Under the pieces are notes generated by a model. That model was not told where the DNA came from, made no database searches, and worked only from the letters and a program-made list of their open reading frames with translations. Both the position numbers and the translations under genes were made by a program. Of a stretch of 16,218 bases of DNA, positions 7,262 to 14,307 are shown piece by piece (the first letter of the stretch is position 1; each line of letters opens with the position of its first letter). The DNA comes from Pseudomonadota bacterium (GTDB lineage Bacteria > Pseudomonadota > Gammaproteobacteria > Pseudomonadales > Azotimanducaceae), in NCBI GenBank assembly GCA_027622495.1, contig JAQBYL010000036.1, forward strand, positions 1-16,218, read 5' to 3'.

Positions 7262-8775
7262 GTCTGGTTGCGATCAGTTGTTTTGCTTTTGTGATCGTCA
7301 TTACGCTGGGGATCACCTACGTGGCGGCAAGACGCACGCACTCTGCCGATGATTTCTACATCGCCGGTGGCAACATCAGCGGAACCCAGAACGGCCTTGC
7401 GATCGCTGGTGATTTCATGTCGGCGGCAACCCTCCTCGGAACTTCGGCAATGGTCTTTGAAGCCGGTTACGACGCCGCAATCTACATCAGTGCATCGATG
7501 GTTGCCTTCACACTGTTCATCTTTCTGATGACCGACAAACTGCAGGAACTGGGTCACTACACCTTCACCGACATATTGTGCACACGTCTGAATGAGCGGC
7601 CTATCCGCATTGTTGCGGCAACCACCGCGCTTGCGTCTGCGCTGATGTACCTGATGGTTCAGGTGGTGGGTGCTGGTGCGCTGATCCAGATACTTTTCGG
7701 CATCGACTACTGGGTGGCTGTGGTTCTGGTGTCAACACTGATGGTGCTCTATGTATCGGTGGGCGGTATGCTCGCAACCACCTGGGTACAGATTACCAAA
7801 GCAGTTCTGCTGCTGATGGGCATTACCGTTCTTGCCGGGCTCACCCTGTGGCAGTTCGGTTTCGATCTATCGGCGATGTACGATTCTGCCTACCGTAAAC
7901 ACGCAACACCCCACTGGCTGATCGCGCCGGGTGGGCTCGATCTGGATCTTCTGTCATCGCTGTCACTGGGTTTTGGCCTGGTGTTTGGTCTGCTCGGCTC
8001 ACCGCACCTCTTGATGCGTTTCTTCACCGTTGCCGACGCCTACCAGGCACGCAAGTCGGCGCTGGTTGCCATGGCCTGTGTTTCATACGTCAATCTGCTG
8101 ATCTTTTTTGTGGTCGGCATTGGCGCGGTTGCGCTGATCAACGGGCGGCCCGAGTACTTTGAGAATGGGATCATTGCCGGAGGTGCAAACATGGTGGCGG
8201 TCCATCTTGCGCGCGAAATCGGCGGCAACGTATTTTTCGGTATTATCGCAGCCATTGCATTTGCCACCATTCTGGCAGTGGTCGCCGGTCTGACCCTGGC
8301 ATCGGTGTCGGCAATTTCGCATGATCTGTATGCGCGGGTGGTGCGCAAAGGTCAGGCAACAGAGCGTGAAGAGATCCGGGTGTCGAGAATCAGCACGGTG
8401 GTGCTGGGCGTTCTGGTGATTGGTCTGGGCCTGGCCTTCGAGGGTCAGAATGTCGCTTATCTTGTGTCTCTGGCGCTCGCGGTCGCTGCCAGTACCAACT
8501 TCCCGATGCTGATTCTGACCATGTACTGGCGTCGCTTCACCACCATGGCAGCCGTCCTGGGTGGTGTGACCGGTCTGGTGACCACCCTTGCGCTGGTCAT
8601 TCTCGGACCCGCGGTATGGGTAACCGTCCTGGGGAATCAGACACCGGTTTTCGGCTCTGCCTATCCTGCGCTGTATTCCATGCTCACGGCCTTCGGCGTG
8701 ATGTTTGTGGTATCGCTCTTAAAAGCCGAGCCAGGTCGGGATGCTATGAATCCGATGGGACCACGTTTACAGTAG
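7258..8775 (+). CDS. actP: Sodium:solute symporter, ActP-like (cation/acetate symporter)
   Basis: This 505-residue, roughly 13-helix inner-membrane protein of the sodium:solute symporter family should import acetate or similar short monocarboxylates with Na+. The sequence follows E. coli ActP closely. Landmarks are TLGITYVAARR, DFYIAGGNISG (32-42 region), QNGLAIAGDFMSAA, MLATTWVQITKAVLLL, GSPHLLMRFFTVADAYQARKS, AFATILAVVAGLTLA, SHDLYA, REEIRVS and NFPMLIL. It starts directly at the first conserved helix and lacks the extra N-terminal segment of about 30 residues found in E. coli ActP. It overlaps the DUF485 gene by 4 bases (ATGA) and is followed after 39 bases by the F420-type oxidoreductase, suggesting one transcript. 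Family certain; acetate specificity probable but not proven by sequence. Confidence 0.9.
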   Translation: MSLVAISCFAFVIVITLGITYVAARRTHSADDFYIAGGNISGTQNGLAIAGDFMSAATLLGTSAMVFEAGYDAAIYISASMVAFTLFIFLMTDKLQELGHYTFTDILCTRLNERPIRIVAATTALASALMYLMVQVVGAGALIQILFGIDYWVAVVLVSTLMVLYVSVGGMLATTWVQITKAVLLLMGITVLAGLTLWQFGFDLSAMYDSAYRKHATPHWLIAPGGLDLDLLSSLSLGFGLVFGLLGSPHLLMRFFTVADAYQARKSALVAMACVSYVNLLIFFVVGIGAVALINGRPEYFENGIIAGGANMVAVHLAREIGGNVFFGIIAAIAFATILAVVAGLTLASVSAISHDLYARVVRKGQATEREEIRVSRISTVVLGVLVIGLGLAFEGQNVAYLVSLALAVAASTNFPMLILTMYWRRFTTMAAVLGGVTGLVTTLALVILGPAVWVTVLGNQTPVFGSAYPALYSMLTAFGVMFVVSLLKAEPGRDAMNPMGPRLQ

Positions 8776-8801
8776 ATCGATCTGACCAGACCAGACTTAA
8801 A

Positions 8802-8808
8802 TAAGGAG
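8802..8808 (+). promoter_or_regulatory. Strong ribosome binding site of the F420-type oxidoreductase
   Basis: TAAGGAG lies 6 bases before the ATG at 8815, the best Shine-Dalgarno match in the window. It fixes the start and suggests the third gene of the set is well translated independently of the symporter. Confidence 0.8.
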
Positions 8809-8814
8809 AGAGCT

Positions 8815-9852
8815 ATGAAGCTCGGTTTAATCGGCGCCAATATCGGGCGCAAAACCAATGTGAACATCGAGGTCATCCGGCATGCGGAAAATCTCGGCTA
8901 TGACTCAGTGTGGACTGCCGAAGCCTGGGGATCCGATGCGGTGACCCCGGCGGCGTGGATGCTGGCGCTGACCGACAAAATTAAAGTAGGCACGGCCATC
9001 ATGCAGATGCCGGCCCGCACACCGGCCATGGCAGCCATGACTGCGATGAGCCTGGCGGAGTTGTCTGGTGGTCGCTTCATCGTCGGTCTAGGTGCATCAG
9101 GTCCCCAGGTGATCGAAGGCTGGCACGGTGTTCCCTATGGCAAGCCGGTCACCCGCCTCAAAGAATATGTGCAGATCATGAAAGCGATCTTTGCCCGCGA
9201 GGCACCGGTGACGTTTGAAGGGTCTGAGTATCATCTTCCCTATAATGGTCCAGGCGCGACGGGCCTGGGTAAACCACTCAAGAGCATTCTGCACTGCGAA
9301 GAGCACATCCCGATCTTTGCCGCCAACATTACCCCCAAGGGGGTAGAAGCTGCCGCAGAAGTCTGTGATGGTTTCTTTCCGATCTGGATGGATCCAGAAA
9401 AGTTTTCTGTGTTTGAAGGGCCAATCAAGGCGGGCTTTGCCAAGGCCGGTGACAAAGACATGTCGCAGTTTGAAGTTTCACCTTTCGTTACAGTGATCAT
9501 GGGCGATGATGTAGAAAAGTGCATGATCCCCATCCGTGGCAACATGGCCCTGTACATCGGTGGCATGGGTGCGCGGGATCGCAACTTCTACAACAACTAT
9601 GCAAAGGCGCTGGGCTTTGAAGAAGCGGCGATCAAGATTCAGGATCTGTTTCTGTCTGGCAAGCGTGACGAAGCCGCCGCAGCCGTACCAGCTGAGCTGA
9701 TCGATGCATGTCATCTGGTGGGCCCGGCTGATCGCATTCGTGATCGCCTGCAGCGCTGGAAAGAAGCTGACGGGAAGGGTCATGTCGCCAGCATGCTGCT
9801 CGGTTGCCAGCAACCGGAAGCGTTGGCGCTGGTTGCCGAAACCATGCTCTAA
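8815..9852 (+). CDS. Luciferase-like (LLM) F420-dependent oxidoreductase, Rv3520c-like
   Basis: This 345-residue TIM-barrel oxidoreductase of the bacterial luciferase-like family has clear resemblance to the mycobacterial Rv3520c type. Shared landmarks are MKLGLIG at the first strand, TAEAWGSDA (34-42), VGTAIMQ then ARTP (67-70), GLGASGPQV (91-99), EGWHG (101-105), the REAPVTFEG stretch (128-136), TGLGKPLK (149-156), and ALYIGGMGA in the second half. Proteins of this branch are expected to use reduced F420, a cofactor rare in Gammaproteobacteria; FMN use cannot be excluded from sequence. The substrate is unknown. Mycobacterial Rv3520c lies in a cholesterol-associated gene region, which hints at lipid-like substrates but proves nothing here. 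It follows the ActP-like gene by 39 bases and converges on the TcuA-like gene. Length is normal and no key segment is missing. Confidence 0.88.
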   Translation: MKLGLIGANIGRKTNVNIEVIRHAENLGYDSVWTAEAWGSDAVTPAAWMLALTDKIKVGTAIMQMPARTPAMAAMTAMSLAELSGGRFIVGLGASGPQVIEGWHGVPYGKPVTRLKEYVQIMKAIFAREAPVTFEGSEYHLPYNGPGATGLGKPLKSILHCEEHIPIFAANITPKGVEAAAEVCDGFFPIWMDPEKFSVFEGPIKAGFAKAGDKDMSQFEVSPFVTVIMGDDVEKCMIPIRGNMALYIGGMGARDRNFYNNYAKALGFEEAAIKIQDLFLSGKRDEAAAAVPAELIDACHLVGPADRIRDRLQRWKEADGKGHVASMLLGCQQPEALALVAETML

Positions 9853-9863
9853 AGGTGCCGGCT

Positions 9864-9887
9864 GGATCTGCCTTTGCGGGCAGATTC
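9864..9887. terminator. Hairpin between convergent genes, probable bidirectional terminator
   Basis: GGATCTGCC (9864-9872) pairs with GGCAGATTC (9879-9887): nine pairs including one G-T, around a 6-base loop. It fills the 43-base gap between two convergent genes. It lacks a clean T tract: agtctgctct follows on the plus strand. An alternative stem, GCAGA-TTCAG-TCTGC (9880-9894), shares its right arm, so the two folds exclude each other. Confidence 0.55.
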
Positions 9888-9895
9888 AGTCTGCT

Positions 9896-11368
9896 CTAAC
9901 CGCCCGCGTTGCGCCCGGCGATTCTGCCGAACACGGAGCCACTTGTCAGACCGGTCCCGCCGGGGTAGTTGAAATAAAACAATCCCCCGACCAGTTCACC
10001 GGCTGCATACAGACCGGGGATCACGCGTCCGTCCTGCGCAAGCACCTGCGCTTCGCGATCAACATGTAAGCCACCAAAGGTAAAGGTCACGCCGCAGGTT
10101 GTGCCGTAAGCCTCATAGGGCGGTGTATCGAGCCGGTTGGCCCAGTTGGATTTGTTGATTTCAAGACCCTTTGTCGCGCGCCCATCTTTCACGCTTGGAT
10201 CGAACGGCGTGGTCTGATCCACCGCATCGTTGTAGCCCTGGATGGTCGCAATCATCATTTGGGCATTCATGTTCTCTATGCGTGCGGCCAGATCTTCGAT
10301 GGTGTCGGCGGTCACCTTGGTCACCTGACGGATGCGGTATTCGTCGCGCAAACTCGGCACCACCTTGGCATCAAAAATCTGCCAGGCGGTCTGGGCTGGT
10401 TGTTGAAGGATCACATGACCGTATTTTGCGTAGGTGAAATTGCGGAAATCTGCGCCTTCATCAACAAAGCGTTTGCCGGTGAGGTTGAGCATGATCCCCA
10501 GCGGATAGGAGTGTTTCTGAAAGTTGTCGCCGACGTTAAGGTCGCCATATTCCGGTGCGTTCAGATCCCAGCCAACAGCGTGGCAGCCGGACCAGTGACC
10601 ACGGGCAGCTGCGCCGATGTCGAGTGCCATCGCGATACCATCGCCGGTATTGAAACGCGTGCCGCGCACCCGGGCCAGATCCCAGCCAGGACCCAGGTAC
10701 CGGGCACGCCAGGCGGCGTTGGATTCAAAACCACCACAGGCAAGGATGATGGCGTCTGCATGATAGGGTTCTGTCTGACCGTCGCGATCCACGACTACAC
10801 CGTTGACCCGGCCATTCTCGCGCAGCAGGCTGACAGCGCGAGTGCGGTAGAGGATGGTGATGTCCAGGGATCGGGCTATCCGGGTCAGATTTTCGACCAG
10901 ACCTGGTCCGCCTCCCCAGGCTTCCACGGTGAGGCCACCCCAGAATTTCACGCGACCATCCACTTCGAATGACTGACGGCCGTACAGGGGCAGAAAGCGC
11001 ACACCTTTTTCGCGCATCCACAGCAGAGTGTCGAACGAATTTTCGATCAGGGTTTCTGCGAGATCGGGATCGGTTCGATACTCGGTGAGTCGGCCGAGAT
11101 CCTCATAAAACGTTTCGCGGCTGTATTGACCGAAGTCGGTCCGATCGCGCTCGCTGCTGCTGAGATCAGGCATCAGCTTGACCAGGTCGTCTACACCGTT
11201 GTAAACCACCCGCATGGCACCGGCAGTAAAGCGCGAGTTACCGCCGCTTTCTTCCTGCGGTGCACGTTCCAGCACAGTGACTCTGGCACCTTGTTCGGCT
11301 GCGCTGATCGCGGCACAAAGGGCTGCATTACCACCGCCCACGACGACTACCTGACGTGACACAGCCAT
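9896..11368 (-). CDS. FAD-dependent dehydrogenase, TcuA / fumarate-reductase flavoprotein family
   Basis: This 490-residue flavoprotein begins with the dinucleotide-binding motif GGGNAA (11-16) and the ribose-binding Glu34 in VLER, followed by SGGNSRFTAGAM (41-52). The FAD-binding C-terminus has GGLHVD (432-437), GLYAAGE (452-458) and NYPGGTGLTSG (467-477). The whole fits the flavoprotein family containing tricarballylate dehydrogenase TcuA, fumarate reductases and 3-ketosteroid dehydrogenases. The GGGNAALCAA and GGNSR features are closest to TcuA as I recall it. It would oxidise a C-C single bond to a double bond (or the reverse); tricarballylate itself is unproven, since no TcuB/TcuC partner is seen. 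Its ATG shares one base with the stop codon of the upstream thiolase-like gene (TGATG), with a GGGTGA site about 9 bases before it. The two are almost certainly co-translated. Confidence 0.85.
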   Translation of the reverse strand: MAVSRQVVVVGGGNAALCAAISAAEQGARVTVLERAPQEESGGNSRFTAGAMRVVYNGVDDLVKLMPDLSSSERDRTDFGQYSRETFYEDLGRLTEYRTDPDLAETLIENSFDTLLWMREKGVRFLPLYGRQSFEVDGRVKFWGGLTVEAWGGGPGLVENLTRIARSLDITILYRTRAVSLLRENGRVNGVVVDRDGQTEPYHADAIILACGGFESNAAWRARYLGPGWDLARVRGTRFNTGDGIAMALDIGAAARGHWSGCHAVGWDLNAPEYGDLNVGDNFQKHSYPLGIMLNLTGKRFVDEGADFRNFTYAKYGHVILQQPAQTAWQIFDAKVVPSLRDEYRIRQVTKVTADTIEDLAARIENMNAQMMIATIQGYNDAVDQTTPFDPSVKDGRATKGLEINKSNWANRLDTPPYEAYGTTCGVTFTFGGLHVDREAQVLAQDGRVIPGLYAAGELVGGLFYFNYPGGTGLTSGSVFGRIAGRNAGG

Positions 11369-12840
11369 CAGCCGATCACCCGGATTCGATCATGTGCAAG
11401 CGTCGCTGGCCGACCACAGAATTCTTCGTGCGTCATGGCAGCCATCAGATCCTGATCCGAGGTGTTAGCCCAGACCCGCTCGCCATTGCCGGTCCGGCAG
11501 GCGAAGTGGCCCTGCGACAGGCCTTGTGCGCCGAACATGACCGTATAGGATTCGATGGTGACCGTGCCTTCGAACTCCGCAAGGCAGGCCACCGAGGGCA
11601 GCGCATCAATCTGCGCCTGAACATTGTCGAACTGAAATGGTTTGCCGTTTGGTTCAGTCGCGTACAGCCCGTGGGCGTGCTTATACAGATTGCCGCCGTT
11701 AGCGGTGACCAGGCCATAACCATTGGCCTGATCGCGCAACAGTTCAACTGTTCTTGCGATGCTGTGCATGACGTAGTTGTTCAATGGTCCGCCACCGAAG
11801 GTCAGGCCGCCGGTGACCGTTAACGGGCGCGTCTCGCTCAAGCCCAGTTCGCGGGCAGCTACCTGAACTGCCGAAGGAAAACAGCTGTAGAGATCGACAC
11901 AGGTCAGATCATCCACCGACACACCAGCAAGATCAAACAACCGTTGGCCAACAAGGCGGATGCCCGGCGAGCGATGAAAGTCTGCTCTGACCGAGGCCGA
12001 AAAGTGATCGTAGCCTTCTACACCAGCCAGCGGATAGATCCACTTCTGCTCGGGCACACCCAGATCGCGGGCCCGTTGAACAGTACACATGAGCAGCGCC
12101 CCACCCATGTTAACCGACATGTTAGCGTTCATCAGCTTGGTATATGGAAAGCTGATGGGCCGGTTGGTCGGTGAGGCGGTACGGATGGTCTTTGCATCCA
12201 CGGCATCCCGGATCCAGGCATTTGGATTGTCTGCGGCGATGGCCGAAAAGCGGCTCCACAGCCCGGATACACGTTCCATGTGTTCCGTCAGACTTTCTGA
12301 TCTGTTATGGCGGATTGCGTTTTCGTACATCGGGTAAACCTGGATCGCGGTCTTGATCCCTTTGGCGATTTCCAGATCGTGATGCTCGGGTTTTTGTGCG
12401 CCGATCAGCAGGTCGTAAGCACCGCTCGTTTCGGTGTAGTAGAGAGCCTGACCTTGCTTGCGTGCTCTGGCCGCACTGTAGCCGTTTTCTGCGCCGGTGA
12501 TGAGGACCAGGGCTCGCTCGCCGCGCTGGATTTCCAGAGCAGTGCGATTCACCACTGCCTGCACCTGGTTCCCACCAAACAGCGTGCCAACGGTCTGGGC
12601 TGAGGGGCAATTGAGGGTCCGGGCGAGCCATCCAGCGGGGTTACGGTAGGGCCAGACGCCGCGGATCACCCGCACCGAGTCGACTTGTGAAAGCAGATCG
12701 TTGCTCCCCGTGGCATCGGTTGCCGCGAGATTCGCTGCCTCCTGCATCATCATCAGTGGTTCTTGTGCACCACGCAAATCGGTCAGTCGGTTCAGAACCT
12801 GCCCGACACCGATCAGGACAGGCTGGCTTTCATTCCTCAC
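11368..12840 (-). CDS. Thiolase-like protein type 1 (TLP1), canonical thiolase residues absent
   Basis: This 490-residue protein has a thiolase fold (about 1-410) plus a C-terminal beta-rich extension (about 415-490) containing FEGTVTIESYTVMF and HEEFCGR, as in type-1 thiolase-like proteins. The usual nucleophile site (CASG before the QAVVN helix) reads GGNQ (89-92), so the cysteine is replaced. The GHP histidine motif reads GGP (350-352), and the NEAF position reads YSCF (318-321). The mycobacterial TLP1 relative was reported, to my recollection, as a monomer with a beta-barrel C-domain and no thiolase activity. Automated names such as acetyl-CoA acetyltransferase are therefore likely wrong. 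Function unknown; CoA-ester binding is plausible. The start is a GTG at 12840; an ATG 7 bases downstream is out of frame. Its stop overlaps the TcuA-like start by one base. Confidence 0.87.
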   Translation of the reverse strand: MRNESQPVLIGVGQVLNRLTDLRGAQEPLMMMQEAANLAATDATGSNDLLSQVDSVRVIRGVWPYRNPAGWLARTLNCPSAQTVGTLFGGNQVQAVVNRTALEIQRGERALVLITGAENGYSAARARKQGQALYYTETSGAYDLLIGAQKPEHHDLEIAKGIKTAIQVYPMYENAIRHNRSESLTEHMERVSGLWSRFSAIAADNPNAWIRDAVDAKTIRTASPTNRPISFPYTKLMNANMSVNMGGALLMCTVQRARDLGVPEQKWIYPLAGVEGYDHFSASVRADFHRSPGIRLVGQRLFDLAGVSVDDLTCVDLYSCFPSAVQVAARELGLSETRPLTVTGGLTFGGGPLNNYVMHSIARTVELLRDQANGYGLVTANGGNLYKHAHGLYATEPNGKPFQFDNVQAQIDALPSVACLAEFEGTVTIESYTVMFGAQGLSQGHFACRTGNGERVWANTSDQDLMAAMTHEEFCGRPATLAHDRIRVIG

Positions 12841-12843
12841 AAT

Positions 12844-12849
12844 TCCTCC
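12844..12849 (-). promoter_or_regulatory. Ribosome binding site deciding the GTG start of the thiolase-like gene
   Basis: Read on the minus strand, GGAGGA stands 3 bases before GTG (12840). It is a near-consensus site and the only reason to prefer this non-ATG start, which also gives the family's usual N-terminus (QPVLIGVGQ). Confidence 0.7.
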
Positions 12850-12879
12850 GAAGCTCGCGCGATCAAGTCTACCTGCCGC

Positions 12880-12902
12880 ATGCTATGAGGGATATGGCAT
12901 AT
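12880..12902. promoter_or_regulatory. Inverted repeat in the thiolase-like / MATE divergent gap, possible operator
   Basis: ATATG-G-CATAT (12892-12902) is a perfect inverted repeat. An overlapping imperfect one pairs ATGCTAT (12880-12886) with ATGGCAT (12894-12900). They lie in the 123-base region between the two divergent starts, where a regulator of either gene could bind. No matching regulator gene is in the window and no consensus family was recognised, so this is tentative. Confidence 0.25.
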
Positions 12903-12963
12903 TAGGCGGTTGGTGTCAGGGGTAAACGCAATTAGCTCAATCAAGCAACGGCCAGTTGGACAC

Positions 12964-14307
12964 ATGAGTTCGATCGGGCCAGCGAGTTTTACCCAGGGGT
13001 CGGTGAAGGGCCATCTGATAAAACTTGGCTCGTTCATGGCAATGGGTTCCATCACGCTGAACATTGCTCAGTTGATGGAAGCTATATATCTCGGTTATGT
13101 CGGCACCGAAGCCCTGGCGGCCATGGGCTTTGCTTTTCCGTTGACCATCAGCCTGTTTGCGTTTGCTGGTGGGATCGGCTCTGGCGCTTCATCGGGAGTG
13201 GCCCGTGCCGCAGGTGCGGGTGATCGCGCATCGACTGCGCGCCTCGTGACCCACGCCCAACTGCTCGCTCTTCTTGTTGGAGGAGGCCTCGCTGCACTGG
13301 GTGGTTTGTTTGCAACGGAAATTGTGACCACGCTGGGTGCCAAGGGCGAAGTGGCCGCCATGACCATCGCCTATCTCAATGTCTACCTGATCGGGGTGCC
13401 GTTCTTCATGCTCTCGATTGTCGGCTCAACGTTGCTGCGTGCCACCGGGTCGGCGGCCAGTCCCGGCATCATCATGTCTGTTGGATCTCTGATGCAGATC
13501 GGTTTTGGTCCACCGCTCATATTCGGCTGGTGGGGCCTGCCAGAGATGGGGATCGCCGGGGCGGCGTGGGCCTATGTACTGTCGCGGGTGATCAGTGTGG
13601 TGTTTTACCTGGGTCTGCTGGTCAGAGCGAAAATGCTGTTTTTTTCCACCAGCCAGCTGGTGAAGTCATGGGGAGCCATATTGCATGTGGGTGGACCGGC
13701 GATCGCCAGTGGGTTGATTCAGCCTGTCAGCATGCTGATTATCACCCGCCTTTTAGCCGGTCACGGGCACGAAGTGGTGGCCGGCTTCAACGTAGCCTCC
13801 AGGGTCGAGACCATGGCGCACATGATCCTGTGGTCGGTGTCTTCTTCTGCTGAGCCGTTTATCGGGCAGAACTGGGGTGCACGCAGTTTTGATCGGGTGA
13901 AAGAGGCCTTGCGTACCTGCAATCAGTTCTGTCTCGCCTGGGGCGTTGTTACCTTTGTTGTGATGATAAGCATTGGCGAGACAGTGGTCAGATACATCGA
14001 CGACGATCCAATCGTTGTGGAAGTCGCTTCGGTGTTTTTCTGGATCATCCCGCTTTCGATCGGCTTCATGGGCATCATGCAGGTCGCGAGTTCATGCTTC
14101 AACGCGTTGGGTAAACCGATACCCCCCCTGACAATATCAGTGGTCAGAACCTTCGTGGTTTATCTGCCCCTTGCCCTGGTGGGCGACCACTACTACGGCT
14201 ACCTGGGCATCTTTACGGCAACGGCGATCACCAATGTGGTGGTTGGTGTGATCGCCTGGAGATGGAATTCAATCTCAATTAACCGGTCGGTCCTCAGAAT
14301 CAAATGA
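12964..14307 (+). CDS. MATE family efflux transporter
   Basis: This is a 447-residue, roughly 12-helix inner-membrane antiporter of the multidrug and toxic compound extrusion family, normally exporting organic cations or metabolites against Na+ or H+. The N-half has a helix-1 region followed by AIYLGYVGTEALAAMG, then SSGVARAAGAGD in the loop after helix 3. The C-half carries GFNVASRVETM and EPFIGQNWGAR, the duplicated counterpart. I chose the ATG at 12964 because it leaves the usual short tail before helix 1. The frame is open upstream with GTG (12913) and TTG (12910) options, and none of the three has a convincing ribosome binding site, so up to 18 extra residues are possible. It diverges from the thiolase-like gene. 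Its last 33 bases overlap the end of the opposing surface-protein gene. Exported substrate unknown. Confidence 0.9.
   Translation: MSSIGPASFTQGSVKGHLIKLGSFMAMGSITLNIAQLMEAIYLGYVGTEALAAMGFAFPLTISLFAFAGGIGSGASSGVARAAGAGDRASTARLVTHAQLLALLVGGGLAALGGLFATEIVTTLGAKGEVAAMTIAYLNVYLIGVPFFMLSIVGSTLLRATGSAASPGIIMSVGSLMQIGFGPPLIFGWWGLPEMGIAGAAWAYVLSRVISVVFYLGLLVRAKMLFFSTSQLVKSWGAILHVGGPAIASGLIQPVSMLIITRLLAGHGHEVVAGFNVASRVETMAHMILWSVSSSAEPFIGQNWGARSFDRVKEALRTCNQFCLAWGVVTFVVMISIGETVVRYIDDDPIVVEVASVFFWIIPLSIGFMGIMQVASSCFNALGKPIPPLTISVVRTFVVYLPLALVGDHYYGYLGIFTATAITNVVVGVIAWRWNSISINRSVLRIK

Noticed and set aside
10259..10972. A 237-codon open frame on the plus strand inside the flavoprotein gene
   Set aside because: It is fully antisense to a gene with clear FAD motifs and shows no family resemblance. 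Long antisense frames are expected opposite GC-rich coding sequence.
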